In this document: one piece after another, positions 12,672 through 24,704 of the stretch | Layout of the letters: each line of letters starts with the position of its first letter | Numbering within the stretch: the stretch's first letter is position 1 | NCBI GenBank assembly: GCA_905250115.1 | Contig: CAJNOI010000075.1 | Location: forward strand, 390,351-454,350 | Source: Adineta steineri | Taxonomy: Eukaryota; Rotifera; Eurotatoria; Adinetida; Adinetidae | Reading direction: 5' to 3' | Length of the DNA: 64,000 nt | The notes under the pieces: model-generated | What the model saw: the letters and a program-made list of their open reading frames with translations, nothing else | What the model was told of the DNA's origin: nothing | Databases searched by the model: none | Position numbers and translations under genes: made by a program

Positions 12672-14539
12672 ATGTGTACATTTCTTACATTACCAGTAGA
12701 GCTCGTTTATCGAATTCTGGACTATGAAACCAATTTTACTTTGTTCTGCTCTATGCAAAATGTCTGTCAACGATTCAATCAAATCCTTGACAGTTATCCG
12801 CGATATCAAGTAAGAGCCTACAATCATGCCTGCCCCCACACCCTCTTAAACTATCTCATACACACATTTACTTTTTTTTGACACAGACACTCACCAAACT
12901 TGATCTCTACAACAATAAAATCGGAGACCGAAAAGCACAACATCTTGCTAATTCATTAAGAAACGACACAGTAAACCTCATTCTGTCTTACTCTATCTCA
13001 TACAAATATTTAGGCTTTTTCACATAGACACTCACCATACTCAATCTCGATTTTAATCAAATCGCAGAGCAGGGAGCACAACATCTTGTTGATTCATTAA
13101 GAAAAAACAAAGTAAACCTCATTCTCTCTTCAACTATATCATACAAACATTTGCATTTTTTCACATAGACACTCACGACACTTAATCTCCACTATAATCA
13201 TATCGGAGACAAAGGTATACAACATTTTGCTGATTTATTAAGAACCAATACAGTAAATCTGATTCTTCCTTCAACTATCTCATACAAGCATTTACAATTT
13301 CCACACAGACACTCATCTCGCTTCACCTTGGTTATAATCAAATTGGAGAGAAGGGAGCAGAACATCTTGCCACTTCATTGAGAAAAAACACAGTGAATCT
13401 CATTCTCTCTTAAACGATCTCATACAAATATTCACACTTTTTCACATAGACACTCACCACACTTGAGCTCCCCAACAATCGAATCGGAAACAAGGGTACA
13501 CAACATCTTGCTGATTCATTAAGAAAGAACAAAGTAAATCTCATTCTCTCTTCAACTATCTCAGACATTCATTTACACTTTTTCACATAGACACTCACCA
13601 CACTTAATTTCCACTTTAATCATATCGGAGAGAAAGGTGCAGAACATGTCGCTGATTTATTAAGAAAAAATACAGTAAATCTCACTTTCATTTCAACCAT
13701 CTCATACAAGCATTTATAATTTTCCCACAGACACTCATCACACTTTACCTCGGTTATAATCAAATCGGAGAGAAGGGAGCACAACATCTTGCTACTTCAT
13801 TGAGAAAAAATGCAGTAAATCTCATTCTCTCTTAAACGATCTCATACAAACATTTACATTTTTTTCACACAGACACTCACTACACTTGAGCTCGATGGCA
13901 ATCAAATCGGAGACAAAGGAGCAGAACACCTTGCTGGTTTATTGAAAAACAATACAGTAAATCTCATTTTTTCCTCAACTATTTCATACAAATATTCACA
14001 CTTTTTCACACAGACACTCATCACACTTGATCTAAACAACAATCAAATCGGAGAGAAGGGAGCACAACATCTTGCTGATTCATTAAGCTACAATAAAGTA
14101 AATATCATTTTCCCTTCAACTATCTCATACAAATATTTACACTTTTTCACATAGATACTCAGCACACTTCATCTCCGCCTAAATCAAATCGGAGAGAAGG
14201 CAGCACAACATTTTGCTGATTCATTAAGAAATAACACAGTAAATCTCATTGTCTCTGCAACCATTTCATACATACACTTTCACTTTTTCACACAGGCACT
14301 CATCGCACTTGATCTTTACGATAATCAAATCGGAGAGAAGGGTGCACAACATCTTGTCGATTCATTAAGAAACAATACAGTAAATCTTATGTTCTCTTAA
14401 ACTATCTCATGCACACATTTACATTTTTGTCACACAGGTACTCACCAAACTTGATCTCGGTGGCAATCAAATCGGAAAGAAAGTTATAGATGATGTGAAT
14501 GAACTTATTCAGAGGAATAAACAATTGGCAAAATTGTAA
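12672..14539 (+). CDS. F-box/LRR protein with one LRR per exon
   Basis: Exons: 12672-12809, then eleven exons of exactly 84 nt starting at 12887, 13028, 13169, 13309, 13450, 13591, 13731, 13873, 14014, 14155 and 14296, then 14438-14539. All introns are phase 0 and mostly 56-58 nt. The predicted length is 387 aa. Exon 1 encodes an F-box-like head (LTLPVELVYRILD). Each 84-nt exon encodes one 28-residue ribonuclease-inhibitor-type LRR of form TLTxLDLxxNQIGxKGAQHLADSLRNNT. The last exon ends DDVNELIQRNKQLAKL. By family the head could recruit a Skp1/Cullin ubiquitin ligase and the LRR arc could bind a target; both are inference. ATG 12672 was chosen because the frame further upstream has only a TTG. 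A near copy lies at 43576-45293 on the other strand. Confidence 0.9.
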
Positions 14540-14730
14540 ATGTTAGTGATGAACATACTATCGTGTTGAGATAGAAGAATGTGTTTATCGTCGTATTAGG
14601 ATTTTATTGCATGGGTAACTTAAAAATGACAACAATGCTGTTTGATTGTTTTGAAACCATGTTTACTAAAGTGTACAACTTGTTCTACTTTTTTCATTAT
14701 AAAAGGATCATAATATATTGGCTCTTTTTT

Positions 14731-15011
14731 AAGCTGTGTTCTGAACCGAAGTAAATGTGATAGTATAATTTCAAAGTGTTATTTGTGATTCTGTCATGTA
14801 CTTTTTTTTTCATTAGGCAATGTCACATCGATCGAACATTGTTACCATTTGTTGCGTATTAATGAAACGAAATAAACTAACATAAAAGATGATTGTTAGT
14901 AAATGTTATGTAGAGTAGGATGAAAAGAAAAAAGTTATTCATTGTATGTTGTCATGTTAATTGCTCAGTTGATGCTGGTTTTACCTGATTTTGAATGACA
15001 TAGTACTTTTG
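14731..15011. repeat. Direct repeat, right copy
   Basis: Second copy of 11079-11383, beginning about 190 bases after the stop of the F-box/LRR gene. The two copies bracket the whole gene at a spacing of about 3.6 kb. Confidence 0.85.
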
Positions 15012-15540
15012 ACATAGTGGAAAAAATAATATGTCAGCCAGGCATAAGTGAATAACATTCATATTTGTGTTACTCTTTTTTTGTAGCAATCGAACGAGAA
15101 AGAAAATATGTGTCGAAATGTCGTCAAATATATAAATTGGATGCAAAAGGGAGAATTAAACGATATTCAGATAAGATATATACAATGGTCGTCATAACAA
15201 TCACATAATAAGAAATCGTACGTATAAACAACAAAACAGAATTTCAATAATTCAATAATTATAAAGATGATGTGTAAGGATGTAAAACTAATGTAATACT
15301 GATTTAGATTTTTAATTATGAGCAACTATAAATTATGGTACTTTTGCTTTTGGAATGAATGAAATCATATCGTAATATTAATCACTTATGAAGATTATAC
15401 TTTTTTGTTTGTTTCATTTTAGATGACACTAAACCTCGTCAATTTTAACAAAAAAATATAATAAAAGGCAACATTTAGAGGAATTTTATAAAAAAAATAT
15501 TTGAACCAATCTTTGAAAAATTTGTTAAATAAGAAAAATT
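15012..15540. other. Intergenic between convergent genes
   Basis: AT-rich sequence between the F-box/LRR gene and the 3' end of STARD3. Nothing supported here. Confidence 0.5.
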
Positions 15541-17234
15541 TTATGTTGTTAAATCACCGGTTGATGATGAAAATGATGATGTGATATCAACTGTTTTCGA
15601 TAAATAATTTCTAAGTGATTCAATAAGTGTTAATTGAGCACTGGCAAGAGAACTATTAATTAAATATTGAGGAAGCCAACCCTAAAAAAATGTAAATCTT
15701 TTTTATTTAATAAAATTAATCATATATTTTCATACTTTTAAATCAACATTTAATAACCATGTAAATTTACAAGTTGTATCATCAATTTTCTCGACAATAT
15801 ATGCAGTTGGACCATTCTCACCTCTGATTTGTAATAAAGTAAAAAATTTGATACAAATTTCATAGAACTTACCGAACACAACTAAATCAAAATAAATAAA
15901 TAAATATAAATAAAAAAATTAAATAATTTCTTCTTACTTGTCTTTTGCAGGCATTGGTGGATAATTACAAGCTTGCCCAGCTAATATAGCAATACCATCA
16001 ATATATCGACGTATTGATAAATTTACAAAATCTCGTTTCGCTATTATTCCTTGCGCTTGTTCATTAATTAATTGATAACTATAAAAAAAAGAATCTATAA
16101 TTCTAATACATTCAATTTGATAGATAACTTACGATACATATAAATCATTATTAATAACTTCTAATATCTATGAAAGAAGAAAATCGAATTTTGTATAATA
16201 TATAAAAAAAACTGTATACACATACTCTACAATCATTCACAGTTGGATTCCATTTCGACATATCTTCTTGACGTTCAAATAATATTTCAACTAGATCCTC
16301 ACGAGATCCTGTAATAGTACTCTGAAAAGAAAAACGATTTCTATTTTTATATATATGTATATTTTTGTATTTATTTCTTACAGTTAATCGAAATATTTTT
16401 CCCCATTTTGGAAAATTCTTCGCAGCAATAACATCAAGTCCATCACTACTTTTAGATTCCGGTATCCAACAATTATTATCTTGATATATACCCCAGATTC
16501 TTTCAATAATTTCATCTGCTTGTTTTCCATATTCATCATCATTATAATCTTCAATAACTGATGTTGGTGTTCCTAACATTGATTGTGATATAGTAGAATC
16601 CGAACGAATATTTCGTACTGGTTGTATATTAGTTTCCTCTGCATCACTACCTAAAATATAAATTTGTTATTTATTATTTTTGTTTAAAAAGAATTTTTTT
16701 TCAAATAATTTTATTTAAACTTCTTGCCCTGTGTTGACATTTGAAATCTGTTGATTCGGTTAAATCACCAATGGTTTCTTTGTGTTATTCACAAACAAAA
16801 AAAAAAGAAAGTTATACATCTGTTTCAATGATATTTATAGTCAGCTGGTATATTCTTATTTTTTTTCCAGTTAAATTATACATAAAAACAGTATGGCGTC
16901 AGTCTATCTTTAGTATACCTTCCATAGATGGAACAGGCGAATAGAATGATTGTCCACGTTCATCAGAAATATTTATGGAATGATAATTAGAAGTCGGTGG
17001 AATTGGAGATGTTGATCGACTTGAATTTGAACCTAATAATGGACGCCGATCATTATGATTTACTAATTGAAAAAAAAAATCATAGATTATGAATTGATTA
17101 ATTAAGCAAGTCTTACATGCTTCTCGTAAACGACGCTCATGAGGAATAACACGATAGCTAAAAATAATTTATTAATTATATTCAAAAACAAAACGAAACG
17201 ACATACTCAAAAAACCAGATTTCAATCCATGCCA
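15541..17234 (-). CDS. STARD3: STARD3/MLN64-like sterol transfer protein, 5' truncated by gap
   Basis: Exons: 15541-15681, 15736-15823, 15938-16078, 16133-16167, 16226-16321, 16382-16650, 16721-16777, 16919-17062, 17117-17157, 17207-17234, then N gap. Reading from the gap: end of the MENTAL membrane domain (AWIEIWFFDYRVIPHE, matching the vertebrate ETWFLDFKVLPQE region), a linker with FYSP (a phospho-FFAT-type motif that in STARD3 binds VAP on the ER), then a START lipid-binding domain. START landmarks are MSKWNP, KRDFVNL, LAGQACNYPPMP, GENGPTAY and WLLNVDLKGWLPQYLI. The family sits in late endosomes and moves cholesterol at ER contacts. The four-helix MENTAL domain is mostly missing in the gap. 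Identification is strong; the sterol function is inferred from the family. Confidence 0.9.
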
Positions 17235-17334
17235 NNNNNNNNNNNNNNNNNNNNNNNNNNNNNNNNNNNNNNNNNNNNNNNNNNNNNNNNNNNNNNNNNN
17301 NNNNNNNNNNNNNNNNNNNNNNNNNNNNNNNNNN
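17235..17334. other. Assembly gap (100 N)
   Basis: Fixed-length N run. It hides the 5' halves of two divergent genes, so the true missing length is probably much more than 100 bases. Confidence 0.99.
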
Positions 17335-17494
17335 CTTTGAAGGAATGAATATCAACTCAAATCCTTTTAGGGTTTTTATTAGGGCACTACATAGTACTAA
17401 TGGATCGGAAAATAATTGAAATCCGAGACCAACACCTGAAAAGGTTCCCTCGTAAGTCAAAATAGATGTTGATAATAATTCCATTCTCTTCTAG

Positions 17495-17915
17495 TTTACT
17501 TGTGTATATGTTTATCTTGTGGAAACAACAACAAAAGGGTGATTTAACAAAGAAGAATCTTGAAATTGCTATAGAAAATTGGATTCAATCAAAAACAAAT
17601 ACCGATGTTACATTTAACAGTGATCAATCCATTGAATTTCTTCGTAAAATAGGTAAAATATAGAACTTTTTCCTTTAGATAAAATAAATCTTTTCTTTAG
17701 GTATTCTTCTACCTCATGATTCAGCACGTCCAAATCATTTAGAAGTCTTACCATTTAAACAAGTGATTAGTATTCTTCCAAAAACATCACGAACATTAAG
17801 TGAAAAAAATGAAGAATGGGATTTAGTTGAAGGTTATGATAAGAAATATTTTGAAGTTGATTGGAAAACAATTCTTAATGAAGATAAACTTCTTAATAAA
17901 AATGGATGGCATTGA
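17495..17915 (+). CDS. TMEM143: TMEM143-like (DUF3754) C-terminal fragment
   Basis: Exons 17495-17652 and 17701-17915 (48-nt intron). The sequence begins LLVYMFILWKQQQKG, then an EIAIENWI helix, the FLRKIGILL turn typical of this family's C-terminus, and ends LLNKNGWH. TMEM143 proteins are membrane proteins of uncertain function, linked to mitochondria in vertebrates. An upstream donor at about 17454 (CTC/GTAAGTC) leaves a 40-nt intron before the first exon, but the frame before it meets a stop, so sequence at the gap edge is doubtful. The membrane segments expected upstream are missing. The name rests on a short C-terminal pattern and is moderate. Confidence 0.55.
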
Positions 17916-19674
17916 AATTTATTCTAGTCAAATTTCACAAAAAAAAAATGAACTAGACTAGACTAGTCTGCAATTTTGTTTGTCCTTAACATTGCTTTTC
18001 TTTTTAATCTATTTACATATAACTAACTTGTGTGAGTGTATAGCAAAATCTGGTAAAACAGTTTCATATTTATTGTATTCATGAAAACGAGCATTCTCTT
18101 CGTTTCTAGAGTTTGTATTTTTAGTTAATAAAAATGGATTGCGTCTACCATAGTCATTCATGATTCAATTATAGACAAACAACTAAAGAAAAGTACACTA
18201 CCCATTTAACAGAGTATCAATTGTGAGTAAGTTCTATCGCTTGTTATAGCATATATTCTAAAAATGCTGATGACTAACCTTATAATCTTCTGTATAGGAA
18301 TTAGTATATATTAGATAAAGTCAATACATCTTTATTTTTATATTATGCATACAAGACAGGCTAGGGCATGCTGCATCTAATGGTGTATACACTTGTATCA
18401 GTAAATCGAATTTAAAGCGTAAAATTTGATATGAAGAAAAAGGAATGTTTTTCTTCGTATGTGATATACAGTATCACATGATCGGATATCTTTCAATAAT
18501 TATTGCTATTAGTATGCATCAGTTCACAGGTGATAAATAAGTATGACTCAATTTTCCTGTATAGTCGACATAAAAATTAAGGTGAAGTTGATATTTTCAA
18601 CACACAGTTAATGTTTTCCGTTTTTTTGTTCTACATGACTGCATTCGAAATTTATTTATTGATCAACACTTCTATATTTTTGATGATAGTATACGAATGT
18701 TGCATCATGAATAAAGATTAAATCAACAAAATTATCAGTTGAGATAGTCAGTATATACTCAGTTATCATCAATCGATTAATAGAAACGATGAGTATTATT
18801 ATTACTTGAAGAAATAGTAATGATAATACATATTATATTCGATTAGAATGATAATTGTATAGATTTTCCTTTTTTGTGATATAAATATCAATGAAATTGG
18901 TAAAAAATAATCAACATCATTTATTTCTGAACTAATTTCTATAATTTATTCATTAATGTGTTGTTCAAGGTGAATATATCACTAGACATAACGAACCTAT
19001 CATGTATTCTTAATATATATATTATATAAATTAGTATATTTTACACATAAGCACAATATGCTAATGAAATACAAGACAACATAGAAAAAATAATTCAATC
19101 GGCCTCTATTGCATATATTTTTCAATATTATTCCTCGAATATAAATAACATTTACTAAACTTAACGCACAAAATTGATCTTTTACGAAAAACAATGAATA
19201 GATTTTTATCTCTGATTTTAAAGTAGTATTCGTTCATTGCAAGAAAAGACTAATAAACTAAATTATAATTCTACCTTATTCATAGAAAATTAACAGCTGA
19301 GCTGAAAATACTATCGACCTTCGCACTTGATGAAATTATTCTTCATGAAAAGAATATTTTCGTTTTCAATCGACATCATATCATAACCACATGTCTTTTC
19401 ATTATTTCATATGATTAAATTTCATTGAAATTGAATCGAGTTTCTTTTTCTTTGATTCTGTCAAAAAATTTAGAATGATATTGATGCGTAATGTTTTGCT
19501 GTTATCATGATTCGTTGTTTTACCTACATACGTTGACAGCAAGGTTTTCTCTATATATTGGCGACGAAAAGTAACAAAAGACGCGTCGTTTTATAAAAAA
19601 GAAAAAAGAAAAAAAAAAGACAGCACGAGAAAAGAAAAAAAAACGTATCATATAAACGATTAATATTATGCAGT
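17916..19674. other. Intergenic, no gene seen
   Basis: AT-rich DNA. The last 100 bases before the F-box start are a purine-rich A/G run (about 19600-19650). Short frames here have no domain or splice logic. Confidence 0.55.
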
Positions 19675-21495
19675 ATGTATTTATCCAGACTTGAACAATT
19701 ACCCGATGAGATTCTACTTGATATTTGTACTTATTTAAGACCATTTGATGTTATTAATAGTTTTGGTCGATTAAATAATCGTTTAGAATTAACTATAAGT
19801 CAATATCGACGTGATGCTGATCTTCATCATTTAACATTAAATCAATTTCAACGATGGAGTAATCATTTATTATATTATACAGCAGACTCTATTGTAAATT
19901 TAGTTGTAAGTAATTGGAATTCTCCAGGACAAATCTATCTTTTTAATCAATTAATGAAAAATTATCATTCTCTTAATCAATTATTACCAAATATAAAACA
20001 ACTTCGATTAATTGATTTTACAAATAATGACATTGATATTCTTTCAAAACTTGATAAAATTGAGAAAATATTTATTGATGCTGATGCATTAGTACCGTTA
20101 TCATATTCAACACATATTCTATTGGATAAATATCTTTTTTGTTCATCATATTATTTTAAAGAAATACGTTTATGGGGTGTTGAAGGTGGAATTCGATTAC
20201 AACATGATATTAAAATTTCAGAAAATTTATATCTTGAACGATTAACAATAAGTGTTGCTTTATTAGATGATCTTATATTAGTATTTCGACGTTCACCAAA
20301 TCTTCGTAGTTTAAATGTTGAAATAACTCAACAACCTGTAAAAGACCTTCGACAAAATGCAACTGTAGATATGTTACCTAAACATTTAACATTTTTTCAT
20401 TTTCAAACAACAAATCAAAGTGTTCTTTCATGTGAAGATTTAGATAAACTTGTTAGTAACATACCAACAATTGAACTACTTTCATTAGATATGGATACAA
20501 ATGATGTTGATTATACAGTTGGATATAATTGGAAAAATATGTTATCATGTTTATCGAATTTAAAACATGTTTATTTTAAATTACGAATTTGGTTAAAAAC
20601 AGATATGATGCCTATTAATATTGATTCAATAATAGAATCATTTCAACAAACAAATTTACCTATATGTTGTTATATTGATGCTAAAACATTACATATTGAT
20701 ACTGTACCATATAATATGATACAATTTGATACAAATATGAGTGTAACAACATCACCGAAAGCTAAATTAGCTAAAACAACAAATACAAAATTATTTAATC
20801 AACGATCTCGACGTGTTCAAACACTTATTGTTGATGGACAACATGATTCAACATCAGTCAATGATTGGTTATCTGTAATTGATCGATTTCCTGGTATTGA
20901 AATACTTCAACTTAATTCAGTAAATATACGAGAAAATGATGATAATAATATGAAAATTAATGATAAAACATTTCAATTACCACATCTTGGTTATTTACAT
21001 TATATTCGTTCAACAAGTTGTAAAGTAAATGTACCTTTTTTTATGTTTCTTGCAAATAATACAATAGTTAGTCCACAATTAAAAGCTTTATCAATGATGT
21101 ATGGTGATTTAATTTATTTATGTAAACGATTACCTGATTGTAGTCTTGTACGAGTCAAAGAACTTTGGTTATATGGAGGTGATGCTGATGGTCATGTTAT
21201 TTTAAAAGATATTGATCTTTTACTTAAAACATTTCCTTGTTTATATCATTTTTTCTTTAATAATCAATCAAGTCGATTTATTAATCGTCATCTTGAACCA
21301 ATTATTGAATTAATTCTACGTTCATCACCTGAATTAATAAGTTTTCGAATCTCATGTAATAAAAGTTCGTTGAAATTCTCATCATTTACCGATGATGAAG
21401 CTTGTAAAATTTGGATTAAACAAATATGTGGTCTCATTAAACATGAACAAATTCATGTGACAATAAATAAAAAATTGTTATCAATTTGGAAATGA
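19675..21495 (+). CDS. Intronless F-box protein, copy 1
   Basis: A single 606-codon frame. The N-terminus carries an F-box (LEQLPDEILLDICTYL) followed by a long alpha/beta, LRR-like region with no sharply periodic repeats. F-box proteins usually dock substrates to Skp1-Cullin ubiquitin ligases; the substrate is unknown. It is a clear paralogue of 24705-26528. Shared stretches include HLTLNQFQ, DDLIL(V/I)FRR, MMYGDLIYLCK and a C-terminus ending SIWK. ATG 19675 is taken because it aligns with the internal MFISKLED of the paralogue. Lack of introns in 1.8 kb contrasts with nearly all neighbours. Confidence 0.88.
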   Translation: MYLSRLEQLPDEILLDICTYLRPFDVINSFGRLNNRLELTISQYRRDADLHHLTLNQFQRWSNHLLYYTADSIVNLVVSNWNSPGQIYLFNQLMKNYHSLNQLLPNIKQLRLIDFTNNDIDILSKLDKIEKIFIDADALVPLSYSTHILLDKYLFCSSYYFKEIRLWGVEGGIRLQHDIKISENLYLERLTISVALLDDLILVFRRSPNLRSLNVEITQQPVKDLRQNATVDMLPKHLTFFHFQTTNQSVLSCEDLDKLVSNIPTIELLSLDMDTNDVDYTVGYNWKNMLSCLSNLKHVYFKLRIWLKTDMMPINIDSIIESFQQTNLPICCYIDAKTLHIDTVPYNMIQFDTNMSVTTSPKAKLAKTTNTKLFNQRSRRVQTLIVDGQHDSTSVNDWLSVIDRFPGIEILQLNSVNIRENDDNNMKINDKTFQLPHLGYLHYIRSTSCKVNVPFFMFLANNTIVSPQLKALSMMYGDLIYLCKRLPDCSLVRVKELWLYGGDADGHVILKDIDLLLKTFPCLYHFFFNNQSSRFINRHLEPIIELILRSSPELISFRISCNKSSLKFSSFTDDEACKIWIKQICGLIKHEQIHVTINKKLLSIWK

Positions 21496-21631
21496 ATATA
21501 AACATTTTATTTTTTTTGCATTATTTCTTATTAAATCATTTAATAAAAGACGGTTTCTCTGTCATAAAATAAAAAATTCTAGGAAAATTGTTTTTCTTTA
21601 TTATAATAAACAAATTGTTCATAAAAATGAA

Positions 21632-23075
21632 TTATGATGTACATTGATCAATATTCGGATTGAAATGAAGAATTTTATTTGCGGAAAAATCAGCAATAAA
21701 AAGTTCGTAATTATCCGTCAGATGAAAACCATCCATACCTGTTGTTACCTGCCAACTATAAAGTAATGTATAACCCCATGGATCATAAATTTTAATACCA
21801 TATCCATTAATCGCTACCCAAAGACGACCACAACTATCGATTGTTGTTTGAAAGATTTTTTGAGTACCATTTGGTGTTGTATTTGGTAATGTAGACAAAG
21901 ACCATGTATTATTAGAATATGTTAACGTTGATACTGGTGTTAAAGTAGTTGTAGAATACCATGAACCAATATAGATAAATGAATCATTGACTGCGTATAA
22001 TCCGCAAGGTCGATTTACAGAAATATACGATGGTGTTGATGATGTATAATTCGATAGTGAGAGAACATTGAGGAAAAGTGTTTGATTTTTACCATTTGAT
22101 GCAACTACCATTAATGAACTGTTGCGTATAAAAATTATTTCACGAATTATATTGCTTGATAATGAAAAATTAGCTACTACTGATAAATTTTTTGAAGATA
22201 CAACGTAAATATTACAACTGCTTGGACAATCAGCTAAAAAAAAGAAAAGTTCATATGATTAATTTAATCGTGTCTGACCTCGATAACAATGAACTTTTAT
22301 TCTATGTCAAAATATAAGTATCAAACCAGGTGACTATAATTGTTTTTATGATAATCATGTTTTGATACTCAATTGTGAAGTTTTTAAAATGATTTTAAAG
22401 AAAAGCATGATATTTCAAAAAAAATACTTTGAGGGATTCTTTTAAGTACTTCAAATTTTACATTATACATGAAGATTTACAGATAAAGTTGAACTTACCA
22501 ACATAATATAAACCATTGTGATAGTTAATACTCATAGTATCATTACCAAATGTTGCTGATCGAATGATATTGAGTGTCGTTCGATTGAATTGGATAACTG
22601 CTCCTTTGTAAACGGCCGAAACAAGATAATCATTATCATCAATAAAAACAAAGTTAGGTTTACTAATATTCCCCGATGCTTGTTGAGAGGAATTCATTTT
22701 TCCGATTAACCAAGATATATTCGAACAACAAGGAGCAAGATTTTTCGGTGGTAATTCTTGTAGTAAAATCAAAGTTGAATTTTGATTCGTTTCCATTGTA
22801 TATGTCAATGGTAATGAAACAAACAATTGACATGAACCATTTTGATACATATTTAAAGCAAGTGCAGTAGATGATAAATTCATAGATATAACTGAACACA
22901 TGCATTCATACCAAGAATTAAAAGTAGATAACCACATAGAACCTACATTCAATCGATTAAGACTAGTAAAGCGTGCCCCAGTTACACGCCCAACAGATAG
23001 GCTTTTTACCGATGCATAAATAAGAAGTTGTCCAATAATGAACATTCGAATGTGTTGTATTGAAACTATATGCAT
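21632..23075 (-). CDS. Secreted six-bladed propeller-like (NHL-type) protein
   Basis: Exons 22499-23075 and 21632-22233 (265-nt intron); 392 aa. The N-terminus is hydrophobic (MFIIGQLLIYASV), consistent with a signal peptide. A Cys-containing region with WYECMC and GSCQLF resembles the PAN/apple-like head common in bdelloid proteins. The rest has repeated beta-propeller signatures: FVFIDDNDYLVSAV, CGLYAVNDSFIYIG, IDSCGRLWVAINGYGIKIYD, and NYELFIADFSANKILHFN. Many N-glycosylation sites fit an extracellular protein. The function is unknown. It lies between two same-strand F-box paralogues but on the opposite strand. Confidence 0.75.
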
Positions 23076-24704
23076 TTTATTGGTAGTTTAAATGAAAATA
23101 ATTATACCAAGGTATATATCAAAATGAAGGTAGAAGAATAAAAGACTGATATACTGAAGTGAAATAATCATAACATACCGAGTATTTAACAGCCATTAGT
23201 AAAGAGTACATTTTTAGAAAAAAATATTTTTGAAAAACAAGCTCTCAGATACTTCAAGACATGCACTAGAGTTCAGTGGTGCATTCTATTTCAATAAAAG
23301 TACGCTATAAATTTCATCTTTTTTATCAGTATTAAAAGAATATTTTATTTATATTCATCGGCATCCTTTTCATAGAAAAACTATAGGTGATTCTTTGAAT
23401 TCTAAATAACATTCTTTCAATCGATAAAATTGTATATATTTATAAGCATAACTAAATCTATCGTAGACTGGGATTTTTGTACAAAAATAAATTATTTTAG
23501 TGAACCTTGTTTTACATTACATATATTTTGAAGAAGTTAATTCATTTTTCAAACAAGGTTTAACTGCATTCTTCACAATGCACTTTTCAGATATTGCAAC
23601 AATCTTCAATTCTGAAGTATCAACCGGTAGCAAAAAAAATTTCTATTATATAACATATTGAGATTTATCTATCTCCGATAAAAGTTAACCAGTGTGATAA
23701 TGAAAAAAACTTAGGACGTTATACTCGTTATTTGAACAAGAACTGAATCAATATTTACTAATATATATATTAATAAATTTAGATGATTTGCTGTATATTT
23801 AGAAAAAAAATAGTCATGCCATTTGGTTTATCAGCAAAATGGTTTTTTAGATTTTATAAATGCATATGTCATACGACTTATGAAAATTTTTACATTAATA
23901 ACTAAACGAAGTATTCTATGAATTCAATTATCAACATATACGAAAAAGATCTTTTCAACATCGAAAGATTAGACAAAATAAGTAATCATTTTTCTATATG
24001 AATAATATCATAATAATCTTTCTCCGAGTTCATATTTCTGTAAATAATATATGAGATAACAAATAGGATTTCATAAAAACTGACATTTTCTTCATTCAAA
24101 TATACTCGTAAACAGTAGTTATATGTTATTTTTTAAAATTTTCATACCACTCGCTTTTATAAAAAATTAAAAGTTTATTTTTTTTGATTAAAAGTATGTC
24201 ATCTTTTTTCGATTAAATAGCCTTGTAAAAAGACGCTAGACTATGAAATGATACTCAAGGTTACAATCTTATTCAGATATCATATTCATGACAGTCTATT
24301 ATAGAATGTATATATATATATACACAATGATGGTTATCATCAAGTTAAACCACCTTGTATCTGTCACAATTTATCAGTATTCTTTGTCTAAGGGAAAACT
24401 CTGAATATAAAGATTATTTTTGTCAATTGATCTTGTCTTATTGTATATGATACATTTGTAATGTATAAATAAATAACAATAAGATGAGATTTCTACGTGT
24501 TTACTATTTATTTTTCATCAATCTAAACGAAATTTTTCAATGTCTTATGTAATAAAATGATATATACATATATATATATTTAGTATTTTCTCCTCGTTCT
24601 TTATGTTTACCTCTATATCGTACTTGTATATATTAGTGATATGAATAAAAAACAAGGTAATAGTACGTGTGGGACCAAGAAAACAACATATATATTATTA
24701 ATCG
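23076..24704. other. Intergenic, no gene seen
   Basis: AT-rich sequence with a TA dinucleotide run at about 24310-24325. No coding or RNA feature supported. Confidence 0.55.

Noticed and set aside
12887-14400. Regular 140-bp repeated blocks look like a CRISPR or satellite array
   Set aside because: Each block is an 84-nt in-frame LRR exon plus an intron with GT-AG ends. The organism is eukaryotic.
11079-15011. Direct repeats as LTRs of a retroelement
   Set aside because: The interior holds an intron-rich F-box/LRR gene with no gag, pol or primer-binding features.
17335-17484. Minus-strand frame LTYEGTFSGVGLGFQLF as part of STARD3
   Set aside because: Does not resemble the MENTAL domain and lies antisense to the exon of the plus-strand gene.
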